Shown here in pieces: positions 6,972 to 14,525 of a stretch of DNA of 32,384 nucleotides (positions are counted from its first letter, which is position 1; the number at the start of each line of letters is the position of its first letter). The notes beneath the pieces were generated by a model. It worked only from the letters and a program-made list of their open reading frames with translations, had not been told where the DNA came from and did not search any database. The position numbers and the translations under genes were made by a program. The DNA is from Methanospirillum sp. (GTDB lineage Archaea; Halobacteriota; Methanomicrobia; Methanomicrobiales; Methanospirillaceae), in the NCBI GenBank assembly GCA_012728895.1, contig JAAYEG010000047.1, positions 1-32,384 of the forward strand, in the 5' to 3' direction.

Positions 6972-7647
6972 CCACCCGACAGCCAGACCCGTTTCCGACG
7001 ATAACCACCATCTTTTCCGAAAAGCCGGCGAAAAGGCCCGAGGCCACGACCCCTGGGATCGCCTCGACGGCAGACTCGAGCCCCGATGGGTCGGCGATCG
7101 GCCCGAACGACCAGTCGAGCACGAACCCGCCGCTGTCGGTCACGACAGGCCCGTCCTTGCGGGCCCCCTCGCGGACAGTTCCGGTCCCGCCGAGCGCCGC
7201 GAGCCTCCTTTCGACAAACGCACAGGCGTATGGAAGCACCTCGACTGGGACAGGGGATGAGAGGCAACCGACGAGCTTGGGCTCGTCGACCACGATCACG
7301 AGCCGGTCTGATGCTGCCGCGACGATTTTCTCGCGCGTCAGGGCCGCTCCGCGCCCCTTGATCAGGCGGAGAGCAGGGTCGACCTGGTCCGCTCCGTCGA
7401 TCGTGAGTGCGAGCCTCGGGGCGTCGTTCAGGGAAGCAAGCGGAATGCCCAGCCTCCGGGCGCGCATGGCGGTCTGGTGCGACGTGGGAATTCCGACGAA
7501 GGAGAGCCCATCGGCCACCCGTTCGGCAAGGCGCTCGATCGCGAAGCGCACGGTCGATCCGGTTCCAAGCCCTATCGCCGCCCCGTCCTCGACCATATCG
7601 GCGGCCATACGCCCGGCGGCCCGTTTCGACGCCTCGTCTGCCATCAC
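6934..7647 (-). CDS. rpiA: Ribose-5-phosphate isomerase A
   Basis: 237 aa, a normal length for RpiA, which interconverts ribose 5-phosphate and ribulose 5-phosphate. GLGTGST at residues 26-32 is the phosphate-binding loop, DGADQVD at 84-90 is the conserved acidic motif, and KGRGAALTREK at 97-107 contains the catalytic Glu (Glu106). In methanogens it supplies ribose 5-phosphate for nucleotides and cofactors, often from the ribulose monophosphate route. It starts 39 bp downstream of the surE stop, so the two form an operon. The C-terminal tail (GSTPPRSAW) overlaps the 3' end of the converging regulator gene, which is unusual for two conserved genes. A second Met at position 2 is an equivalent start. 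Confidence 0.95.
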   Translation of the reverse strand: MMADEASKRAAGRMAADMVEDGAAIGLGTGSTVRFAIERLAERVADGLSFVGIPTSHQTAMRARRLGIPLASLNDAPRLALTIDGADQVDPALRLIKGRGAALTREKIVAAASDRLVIVVDEPKLVGCLSSPVPVEVLPYACAFVERRLAALGGTGTVREGARKDGPVVTDSGGFVLDWSFGPIADPSGLESAVEAIPGVVASGLFAGFSEKMVVIVGNGSGCRVVRPGSTPPRSAW

Positions 7648-7686
7648 CCAAGGGTTAGCCCGAGCAGGGGATAAGCCTCTCCAGGC

Positions 7687-8469
7687 TCATCCCTCCAGGA
7701 GACGGCCGAGGGCCGGGCAGGCGACGGGCGCGGTGCAGTCGAGGGTCAGGGGTGTGACCGAGACGCGACCCTCTTTTATGGCGTGAACATCGGTTCCCGG
7801 CTCGGCGTCCTCGATGAGCGGGCCGTCGATCCAGTAGTAGGGGCGACCGCGCGGATCAAGCCGGCGTTCAACCCCGGTCGAGAAGAGTTTCTTCGCCAGC
7901 CGGGTGCACTCATAACCGCCGACCGGGTGCGCCGGGATGTTGATGTTCAGGACGTCGGCCCCGGTCGGGAACCCGAGCTGGAAAATGCGTTCGCAGCAGT
8001 CGCGGACGACGGCGGCAGCGGCGGTGAACGACTGGGCGGACTGCCGCGGATCGCCGAACTTATCGCCCTGGTCCTCGACCTGGAGCGAGACCGCAAGGCC
8101 GGGTACCCCCTGGTTCGCACCCTCGAGCGCGGCCCCGACCGTCCCCGAGGTCATGATCGATTCGAAGGAGAGGTTCTCGCCGATATTGATACCCGAGACG
8201 ATCAGGTCGGGTGCGAGTTCCAGAGCGAAGAGCCCGATGATCACGGCGTCCGTCGGTTTCCCCGCGACCGAGTAGGCGGAGATCCCGTTGTGGCTGATCT
8301 CGTCGACCCTGAGCGGTTCGAAGATCGAGATGGAGCGCCCTACCGCGGACTGCTGGGTTGCCGGGGCGACCACGGTGACATCGGCGATGGAGGCGAGCGC
8401 GTCGTAGGCCGCCCAGAGCCCGACCGAGTTCACCCCGTCGTCGTTGGTCAGGAGCACGCTTGGACTCAT
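7687..8469 (-). CDS. surE: 5'/3'-nucleotidase SurE
   Basis: 260 aa. The N-terminal LLTNDDGVNS places the metal-binding pair Asp10-Asp11 as in all SurE proteins. APATQQSAVGRSIS carries the conserved Ser, and VSGINIGENL is the Asn-containing metal/phosphate motif. SurE dephosphorylates nucleoside 5'- and 3'-monophosphates in the cytoplasm with a divalent metal. It is upstream of rpiA in the same orientation with a 39-bp gap, so nucleotide salvage and ribose phosphate supply may be co-expressed. The ATG is about 28 bp from a TATA-like element, implying a very short leader. Confidence 0.95.
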   Translation of the reverse strand: MSPSVLLTNDDGVNSVGLWAAYDALASIADVTVVAPATQQSAVGRSISIFEPLRVDEISHNGISAYSVAGKPTDAVIIGLFALELAPDLIVSGINIGENLSFESIMTSGTVGAALEGANQGVPGLAVSLQVEDQGDKFGDPRQSAQSFTAAAAVVRDCCERIFQLGFPTGADVLNINIPAHPVGGYECTRLAKKLFSTGVERRLDPRGRPYYWIDGPLIEDAEPGTDVHAIKEGRVSVTPLTLDCTAPVACPALGRLLEG

Positions 8470-8492
8470 CGCACTAGTGGTGGCCCGGTGAC

Positions 8493-8500
8493 AGGATAAA
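8493..8500 (-). promoter_or_regulatory. TATA-like box of the surE-rpiA operon
   Basis: The minus strand reads CCCTTTATCCTG, centred about 28 bp upstream of the surE ATG at 8469, so transcription should start at or within a few bases of the start codon. The short interval to mfnD (8572) must also hold that gene's promoter, which I cannot identify. Confidence 0.45.
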
Positions 8501-8571
8501 GGGTACCGGCTGCCCGGGAAAAGCAGGTCGCGCCATCGGGTTCATCTGTGATGACCGTACATCTCTGCAGG

Positions 8572-9462
8572 ATGAAGGCGTTCCTCGCAGAATACGCGTC
8601 AGCTGCCGGCGACCTGAAGGTCGCTGCGGAGGGGGCCGCGATGCGCGACGTGCTGACGAAGAGCTTCGAATCGATCGGCTACGAGGTCCTGATGCCGGAA
8701 TCGTCGGCCTTTGACGACGAGATACGGCAGAGAGCGCCGGGATGCGACGTGGGGCTCGTCATCGCCCCTGACCACCTGCTCTACGGATTCACCCGGACCC
8801 TCGAGTCGGTCTGCCACAACATCGGCTGCGGGGCGATGAACGTCGCCGTCGCCGCCAACAAGCAGCGGTCATCCGCGATCCTCGCGCAGAACGGCGTGCC
8901 TGTCCCCGCAGAAAAGACGGAGGGGCGGCGCGTCATCAAGCCCTTCCGCGGGTGCGGCGCCGCGGGCGTGCGCCTCTCGGACGGGCCGGCAGACGAGGGC
9001 GAGTTCGGCCAGGAGTTCATCGAGGGCGAACACCTCTCCGTCTCGCTCGTGGGTTCCCGCGTCGTCGGTAACGTCTGCGAATACTGGTCGGGAGATCCTC
9101 CGCTCGCCATCGCCCTGAACCGTCAGGAGATCGAGATCGACCCGGAAGGCCGGTTTCATTACCGCGGAGGAGAGACCCCGATCGAGCACCCGCGCCGGGA
9201 CGAGTGCTGCGCCGTGGCCATTCGTGCGGTCCAGGTGCTCGGGTGCCAGGGATACGCAGGCGTCGATATCGTCCTCGCCGACAGGCCGTACGTGGTCGAC
9301 GTCAACCCCCGGATCACGACCTCCATCGTCGGGATCGCCGCCGTCATGCGGGAGGAGATCGCCGATGTTCTCGTCCGCGCCTCGAGAGGCGAGGGCTATT
9401 CCGAGGTCCATCTCGATGGCCGGGCCAGGTACGGGCCCGACGGCTCGGTGAGCCGCCTGTGA
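8572..9462 (+). CDS. mfnD: Tyramine-L-glutamate ligase (methanofuran biosynthesis, ATP-grasp)
   Basis: About 296 aa with an ATP-grasp architecture. The ATP-binding lysine region is RRVIKPFRGCGAAGVRL and the metal-binding C-terminal motif is VVDVNPRITTS at about residue 243. Cysteines and the NKQRS block in the middle match the MfnD group. MfnD uses ATP to join tyramine to the gamma-carboxyl of glutamate, giving gamma-glutamyltyramine, the first linker unit of methanofuran. It overlaps mfnF by 4 bp (GTGA), which acts later on this product, and that pairing strengthens the call. I place the start at ATG 8572 (MKAFLAEYAS); GTG 8548 and ATG 8551 are alternatives and none has a clear Shine-Dalgarno. 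Confidence 0.9.
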   Translation: MKAFLAEYASAAGDLKVAAEGAAMRDVLTKSFESIGYEVLMPESSAFDDEIRQRAPGCDVGLVIAPDHLLYGFTRTLESVCHNIGCGAMNVAVAANKQRSSAILAQNGVPVPAEKTEGRRVIKPFRGCGAAGVRLSDGPADEGEFGQEFIEGEHLSVSLVGSRVVGNVCEYWSGDPPLAIALNRQEIEIDPEGRFHYRGGETPIEHPRRDECCAVAIRAVQVLGCQGYAGVDIVLADRPYVVDVNPRITTSIVGIAAVMREEIADVLVRASRGEGYSEVHLDGRARYGPDGSVSRL

Positions 9463-10376
9463 TCGGCGTCGACGTCGGCGGCGCGAACCTCAAGGTCATC
9501 GACAACGGGGGCGCGGCGACAGTCCACTACTGCCCGCTCTGGAGAGGAGCGCCTATCGTCGACCTCCTTTCGAGCTACGCGGGCCAGGAGGCGGCAGTCG
9601 TGATGTCCGGCGAACTGGCTGACTGCTTCTCGTCGAAGGGCGAGGGGATCGTGTTCATCGTCGAACAGATCCGGGCGGTCCTCCCGGGAGCCCGGTTTTA
9701 CGGGACCGACGGACGCTTCCATGACGGCCCGGATCCGTCCCTCGCGGCGGCCAACTGGCTCGCCTCAGCGGACTGGCTCCGTGAGACACACCCGGACGCC
9801 GTGCTCCTCGACGTCGGTTCGACCACGGCGGACATCGTCCCGCTCGGGGACTTCGGGGCCCTCCTGGGCCTCACCGACCTCCTTCGGCTCCAGCGGGGCT
9901 ACCTGCGCTACACGGGCCTCCTCAGGACCACTATCCCGGCGATCGTGAGGGAGGTCGAGATCGAAGGGGTTTCGACCCCGGTCTCGTCCGAGTTCTTCGC
10001 CCAGACCGCTGACGTGCACCTGGTCCTCGGGCACATCGGGCCCGACGAGTACCTCTGCGATGCGCCCGATCGCGGCCCACGAACCAGGGAGGGGGGCCTC
10101 AGGAGGCTTGCGCGCACTGTCTGCGCGGACCTCGGCGAGATAGGCGAGAAGGAGGTAATCGGGATCGCGAGGCAGGTCTGGGAGGCGCAGCGCGACGAGG
10201 TCGCGAACGCAGTCCGTGCCGCAGTCGAGGGCTCGGGAGCCCGAGAAGTGGTGGCGGCGGGGATCGGAGCCCGGTTGTTCGCACCCGTGGTCGGGGGGCG
10301 CGAGCTGCCCGACCTGGCAGACGCACTCCCGGCTCACGCGGTGCGGGCGCTGGCCTGCAGGAACGGAGAGACCTGA
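9459..10376 (+). CDS. mfnF: Methanofuran condensation enzyme MfnF (hydantoinase/oxoprolinase-like, H4MPT-linked C1 pathway)
   Basis: GTG 9459 overlaps the mfnD stop by 4 bp and gives 305 aa. The protein has actin/sugar-kinase fold motifs: GVDVGGANLK at residues 3-12 (phosphate-1 loop) and LDVGSTTADIVP near residue 117 (phosphate-2 loop). It ends with VVAAGIGARLF, the adenosine-side motif. This is the family first named H4MPT-linked C1 transfer pathway protein and later shown to be MfnF, which couples the aminomethylfuran diphosphate to gamma-glutamyltyramine. Context with mfnD agrees. Longer upstream frames that overlap mfnD heavily are not credible starts. Confidence 0.87.
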   Translation: MIGVDVGGANLKVIDNGGAATVHYCPLWRGAPIVDLLSSYAGQEAAVVMSGELADCFSSKGEGIVFIVEQIRAVLPGARFYGTDGRFHDGPDPSLAAANWLASADWLRETHPDAVLLDVGSTTADIVPLGDFGALLGLTDLLRLQRGYLRYTGLLRTTIPAIVREVEIEGVSTPVSSEFFAQTADVHLVLGHIGPDEYLCDAPDRGPRTREGGLRRLARTVCADLGEIGEKEVIGIARQVWEAQRDEVANAVRAAVEGSGAREVVAAGIGARLFAPVVGGRELPDLADALPAHAVRALACRNGET

Positions 10377-10504
10377 ACCACAGGGCGCTGGCTCGTCCGC
10401 CGTCCGCGTTCACGGGGAGGAGCTCGCTGATCAACACCCCCGGCGCAACCATCGTCTTCCGGGCCTGTCCGCTCCCCGTTCCCCTTCCTGCATGCAACGG
10501 GCTC

Positions 10505-11023
10505 TCAATACCGCCCGTCGGGGGTAAGGGGGTGCCCTGACCTGAGGACTACGGACGAAGAGAGGCGGAGGATCGAGACGGGTATCTGCATCCCGAAGAG
10601 CTGGGTGGTCGTGATCGGCGGAAGGGGCAACCGCGCATACGCCCGCACCGTCGCACGGTCGAGCACGATGCCGAGCCGATCAAGCGTGCGGACCACCTGG
10701 CCCGGGGGCATCCGCTCCGCGAGAACAGCGGCCAGTTCGACAATTGGGGAACCGTGACGGGTGCGCGGGTAGAAGGGCGAGTCCGCGTAGCAGAGCCGGC
10801 CGCAGCGGTTGCACCGGAACCGCTTCACACGGACACGGACATCGGTCGACTCGGAGCCGTCGGTGAGCAGCGCAAACCGCTTGGCGCGGTAGTCGTGAGG
10901 ACGCACCTGTCCCCCGCAGTACGGACAGGAATCGAGGCGATCGAAGACCTTCCCGTCCACGGCAGCGATCCCGGAACGGACCATGTTGGCCATCATGGGG
11001 GCTATCGGGATGGGGCGGGTCAT
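10505..11023 (-). CDS. Uncharacterised zinc-ribbon / helix-turn-helix protein
   Basis: A 172-aa protein from ATG 11023. It has one zinc ribbon: CPYC at residues 33-36 and CNRC at 71-74, about 35 residues apart, with basic stretches (YRAKRF, VRVKRFRC) between them. A predicted helical HTH-like segment (GSPIVELAAVLAERMPPGQV ... DRATVRAYARLP) covers about residues 92-130, followed by a hydrophobic tail. The arrangement resembles the N-terminal zinc ribbon plus HTH of some transposases, but no DDE domain follows. It may be a domesticated or truncated DNA-binding module. It is transcribed away from fdhA, so a regulatory link to formate dehydrogenase is possible but unproven. An upstream in-frame start at 11110 would lie upstream of the likely TATA (near 11052-11066) and is rejected. 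I do not recognise a named family. Confidence 0.6.
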   Translation of the reverse strand: MTRPIPIAPMMANMVRSGIAAVDGKVFDRLDSCPYCGGQVRPHDYRAKRFALLTDGSESTDVRVRVKRFRCNRCGRLCYADSPFYPRTRHGSPIVELAAVLAERMPPGQVVRTLDRLGIVLDRATVRAYARLPLPPITTTQLFGMQIPVSILRLSSSVVLRSGHPLTPDGRY

Positions 11024-11110
11024 AGACGCACTGCGTTCTTGGACGCTGTATCGGATAAGGATATACGTGATGATCCATGGAAAGGGGGTTCGTTCGGCCC
11101 CGCCATCCAC

Positions 11111-11122
11111 CGATAATTATCG
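11111..11122. promoter_or_regulatory. 12-bp perfect palindrome upstream of the fdhA promoter
   Basis: CGATAATTATCG is a perfect palindrome about 20 bp upstream of the fdhA TATA box. This is where archaeal activators often bind. It could equally serve the divergent zinc-ribbon gene. No binding protein can be named. Confidence 0.35.
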
Positions 11123-11140
11123 TTTTTCGAGGTCAAACCA

Positions 11141-11153
11141 GTATAATTAAATA
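11141..11153 (+). promoter_or_regulatory. TATA box of the fdhAB operon
   Basis: GTATAATTAAATA lies in an AT-rich island 40-52 bp before the fdhA ATG at 11193. With the start of transcription about 25 bp downstream, the leader is roughly 15-20 nt and includes GAGG (11182-11185), a Shine-Dalgarno with 7 nt spacing. Confidence 0.65.
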
Positions 11154-11192
11154 GGTTAACAGGATAGATGATACTCTGTTCGAGGACTCTCT

Positions 11193-13253
11193 ATGGAGAT
11201 GAAATACGTACCCACAACATGCCCGTACTGCGGCACGGGATGCGGGTTCAACCTTGTCGTCAAGGACGCCAAGGTCGTCGGTGTCGCACCATGGCACCGG
11301 AACCCGGTGAACGAGGGCAAGGTCTGCCCGAAGGGCAACTATGCCTGGGAGTTCATCAACGCCGAGGACCGGCTGACGACTCCACTAATCAAGAAGGACG
11401 GCACGTTCGTCGAGGCTAGCTGGGACGAGGCGCTCGATCTCGTTGCTTCGAAGCTGAAGCAGTACCAGGGCGAGCAGAGCGCGGCGCTCTCGTCGGCCCG
11501 TGTCTCGAACGAAGAGAATTACCTGATGCAGAAGTTCGCGCGGGTGGCCATGAAGACCCCGAACATCGACCACTGCGCCCGCCTCTGCCACGCCTCGACC
11601 GTCGTCGGCCTCGCCGGCGCCTTCGGCTCGGGCGCGATGACCCAGTCCATCAAGGACATCGCCGACGCGGACGTTCTCTTCATCATCGGGACCAACACAC
11701 TCGAGCAGCACCCCCTGATCGGCCGGCGGATCATGCAGGCCAAGAAGCGCGGCGCGAAGATCATCGCGGCCGACCCGCGGTACACGCCGACGGCGAAGCT
11801 CGCCGACATCTACATGCCCTTCTACTCGGGCACGGACGTCGCGCTCTTCAACTCCTTCATGCAGTACATCATCGCGAATGACCTTCAGGACAAGGAGTTC
11901 GTCGAGAAGCGGACCAAGGACTACGACAAGCTGAAAGAGGTCGTGATGAAGCCCGAGTACTCCTTCGAGAACGTCTCGAAGATCACGGGCGTCCCGGCCG
12001 AGACGATCAAGGCGGCGGCGGAACTCTACGCGAACGCGAAGGCCGCGAACGTCCTCTACTCGATGGGCATCACCCAGCACACCGTCGGTGTCGACAACGT
12101 CAAGTCGGTCGCGAACCTCCAGATGTTGACCGGCAACCTGGGACGGCCCGGAACGGGCGTCTGCGCGCTCCGCGGCCAGAACAACGTGCAGGGCGCCTGC
12201 GACATGGGCGCGCTCGCGAACGTCTACTCCGGCTACCAGTCGGTCATCGTCCCCGAGATGCGCAAGAAGATGCAGGACATGTGGGGGATCGAGGACATCG
12301 CCGAGGGCAAGGTCGGCCTCCCGGTCACCCGGCTGATCAATGTGCTCGCGGACGAGCCCGGCAAGGTTAAGGCGGCCTACATCATGGGCGAGAACCCGAT
12401 GGTCTCCGACCCCGACCTCCACCACGTGGAGAAGGGCCTCAGGAATCTTGAGTTCCTGGTCGTCCAGGACATCTTCTTGAACGAGACGGCGGCGCTCGCC
12501 GACGTCGTGCTTCCGGCCGCCTGCTACGCAGAGAAGGACGGGACGCAGACCAGCACCGAGCGGCGCGTCCAGCTCTGGCGCAAGGCGCAGGAGCCGCCGG
12601 GCCAGGCCAAGGCTGACTGGGAGATCATCACCGCCCTCGCCCAGAAGATGGGTTACGAGAAGCAGTTCCCGTACACGTCGGCCGAGGAGGTCTTCAAGGA
12701 GGTCGCCAAGGTCACCCCGTCGTACGGCGGCATGTCGTACGAGCGCCTCGGGATCGAGGGACTCTGCTGGCCCTGCCCGACGCCCGAGCACCCCGGCACG
12801 CCGATCCTGCACAAGGAGAAGTTCGCCCACCCCGACGGTCTCGGGATCTTCACGCCGATCGAGTGGAAGCCGCCTGCAGAGGTCCCCGATGAGGAGTACC
12901 CGCTGATCCTGACCACCGGCCGCTGCATCTGGCAGTGGCACACGGGCACGATGACCCGCCGTTCCCAGTCGCTCGAACGCGAGGAGCCGACGGGCTGGAT
13001 CGAGATCAACCCCGAGGACGCGAAGGCGCTCGGCATCAAGGACAAGGAGATGGTCCTGGCCAAGACCCGCCGCGGCGAGGTCCAGGTGGGGGCCCGTGTG
13101 ACCGACGAGATCAAGAAGGGCGTGGTCTTCATGCCGTTCCACTACATCGAGTGCGCGGCCAACTTCCTGACAAACAACGCCCTCGACCCGGTGGCCAGCA
13201 TCCCCGAGTTCAAGGCGTGTGCTGTCAGGATTGAGAAGATCGCGGAGGCCTGA
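11193..13253 (+). CDS. fdhA: F420-dependent formate dehydrogenase, alpha (catalytic) subunit
   Basis: 686 aa, the typical size of methanogen FdhA. Cys10, Cys13, Cys17 (CPYCGTGC) and Cys45 bind the N-terminal [4Fe-4S] cluster. Residue 132 in HCARLCHAS is the Mo/W ligand and is Cys (TGC at 11586-11588), not selenocysteine. The molybdopterin oxidoreductase body follows, and the C-terminal dinucleotide-binding domain contains LTTGRCIWQWHTGTMTRR. The enzyme oxidises formate to CO2 and passes electrons through FdhB to coenzyme F420, or to heterodisulfide reductase complexes. FdhA is followed after 2 bp by fdhB. The start is supported by GAGG at 7 nt. Codon usage is strongly biased to GC-ending codons, as expected for a highly expressed catabolic enzyme. 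Confidence 0.96.
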   Translation: MEMKYVPTTCPYCGTGCGFNLVVKDAKVVGVAPWHRNPVNEGKVCPKGNYAWEFINAEDRLTTPLIKKDGTFVEASWDEALDLVASKLKQYQGEQSAALSSARVSNEENYLMQKFARVAMKTPNIDHCARLCHASTVVGLAGAFGSGAMTQSIKDIADADVLFIIGTNTLEQHPLIGRRIMQAKKRGAKIIAADPRYTPTAKLADIYMPFYSGTDVALFNSFMQYIIANDLQDKEFVEKRTKDYDKLKEVVMKPEYSFENVSKITGVPAETIKAAAELYANAKAANVLYSMGITQHTVGVDNVKSVANLQMLTGNLGRPGTGVCALRGQNNVQGACDMGALANVYSGYQSVIVPEMRKKMQDMWGIEDIAEGKVGLPVTRLINVLADEPGKVKAAYIMGENPMVSDPDLHHVEKGLRNLEFLVVQDIFLNETAALADVVLPAACYAEKDGTQTSTERRVQLWRKAQEPPGQAKADWEIITALAQKMGYEKQFPYTSAEEVFKEVAKVTPSYGGMSYERLGIEGLCWPCPTPEHPGTPILHKEKFAHPDGLGIFTPIEWKPPAEVPDEEYPLILTTGRCIWQWHTGTMTRRSQSLEREEPTGWIEINPEDAKALGIKDKEMVLAKTRRGEVQVGARVTDEIKKGVVFMPFHYIECAANFLTNNALDPVASIPEFKACAVRIEKIAEA

Positions 13254-13255
13254 AG

Positions 13256-14509
13256 ATGGCAGCGAAGGGAGACATGGTCTACGCCTGGACGACGGACGCG
13301 GACCTCCAGAGCAAGGCCGAGTGCGGCGGGGCAGTGACGGCCCTCCTCAAGTATGCGCTCGAGAGCAAGGCCGTCGATGCCGTCTTCGCGGTGCAGAAGG
13401 GCCTGGACATCTACGACGCCCAGCCGACCCTGATCACCGACCCGAAGGACCTCGAGAAGACCGCCGGGTCGCTCCACTGCGGGACCCTCCTTCTGCCCAA
13501 GATAATCAAGAAGTACCTCGATGGCGCGAAGGACAAGAAGATCGCCGTGACGGTCAAGGGCTGCGACATGATGGCCATGTACGAGCTGGCCAAGCGTGGC
13601 CAGATCAACCTCGACAATATCCTCATGATCGGGGTCAACTGCGGCGGCACGGTCAGTCCCGTGATGGCGCGGAAGATGATCGCCGAGAAGTTCGAGCTCG
13701 ACCCCGACGAGGTCGTGAAGGAGGAGATCGACAAGGGCCAGTTCATCGTCGTGATGAAGGACGGGACCCACAAGGGGATCTCCATCGACGAGCTCGAGGA
13801 TGAGGGCTACGGACGGCGCTCGAACTGCCGCCGGTGCCTGCTCAAGGTCCCGCGCCAGGCCGACATCGCGGCCGGCAACTGGGGCGTCATCGGCGACAAG
13901 GCCGGCAAGGCCACCTTCGTCGAGGTCTGCAGCCAGAAAGGCGCCGACCTCCTGACGAAGGCGGCCGCCGCAGGCGTTGTCGCGACCGAGCCCGCGAACC
14001 CGAAGGGGATCGAGATCCGCGGCAAGGTTGAGAACGCGATGCTCAAGCTCGGGAACAAGTGGCGCGACAAGGACTTCACCGCGCTCGGTGAGGGCGACGA
14101 GCGCCTGAAGAAGATCCTCGAGGAGACGAGCCGCTGCATCAAGTGCTACTCGTGCATCGAGGCCTGCCCGATCTGCTACTGCGTGGACTGCTCGACCAAG
14201 AACCCGGCACTGGTCAAGCCCGGCCAGATCCCGCCGGGTTTCATGTTCCACCTGATCCGGTTCAGTCACATCGCGGACTCGTGCGTCAACTGCGGACAGT
14301 GCGAGGAGCTCTGCGCGGCAGAGATCCCGAACGCGCTCTTCATGCACGCGCAGCAGGTGGAGCTCGAGAAGCTCTTCGGCCACAAACCTGGAGTCGACAT
14401 GTCGCTGCCGGTGCTCGCCCTGGTCGAGGAGGCCACCGAGCGCAAGCGACTCGCGGCCACGGGTTCCGACCAGATCTACACCAACGTCTTCAACCCGCCG
14501 CCCCAGTAA
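13256..14509 (+). CDS. fdhB: F420-dependent formate dehydrogenase, beta subunit
   Basis: 417 aa, a member of the FrhB/FdhB family that holds FAD, reduces coenzyme F420 and relays electrons from FdhA. The N-terminal GGAVTALLKYAL and the middle CRRC (191-194) belong to the FrhB core. The C-terminal ferredoxin-like part has two Cys clusters: CIKCYSCIEAC at 294-304 followed by CYCVDC (307-312), and CVNCGQCEELC at 343-353. It begins 2 bp after the fdhA stop, so translation is coupled. A six-T run follows the stop at 14529-14534. The fdhC formate transporter often found with fdhAB is not in this window. Confidence 0.96.
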   Translation: MAAKGDMVYAWTTDADLQSKAECGGAVTALLKYALESKAVDAVFAVQKGLDIYDAQPTLITDPKDLEKTAGSLHCGTLLLPKIIKKYLDGAKDKKIAVTVKGCDMMAMYELAKRGQINLDNILMIGVNCGGTVSPVMARKMIAEKFELDPDEVVKEEIDKGQFIVVMKDGTHKGISIDELEDEGYGRRSNCRRCLLKVPRQADIAAGNWGVIGDKAGKATFVEVCSQKGADLLTKAAAAGVVATEPANPKGIEIRGKVENAMLKLGNKWRDKDFTALGEGDERLKKILEETSRCIKCYSCIEACPICYCVDCSTKNPALVKPGQIPPGFMFHLIRFSHIADSCVNCGQCEELCAAEIPNALFMHAQQVELEKLFGHKPGVDMSLPVLALVEEATERKRLAATGSDQIYTNVFNPPPQ

Positions 14510-14525
14510 GGGCGATAAATTTCCC

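Noticed and set aside
11385-13142. Long minus-strand open frame (585 codons) antisense to fdhA
   Set aside because: It mirrors the strong GC-ending codon bias of fdhA, is dominated by Leu, Arg, Asp and Val in a shadow pattern, and has no domain or ribosome-binding site.
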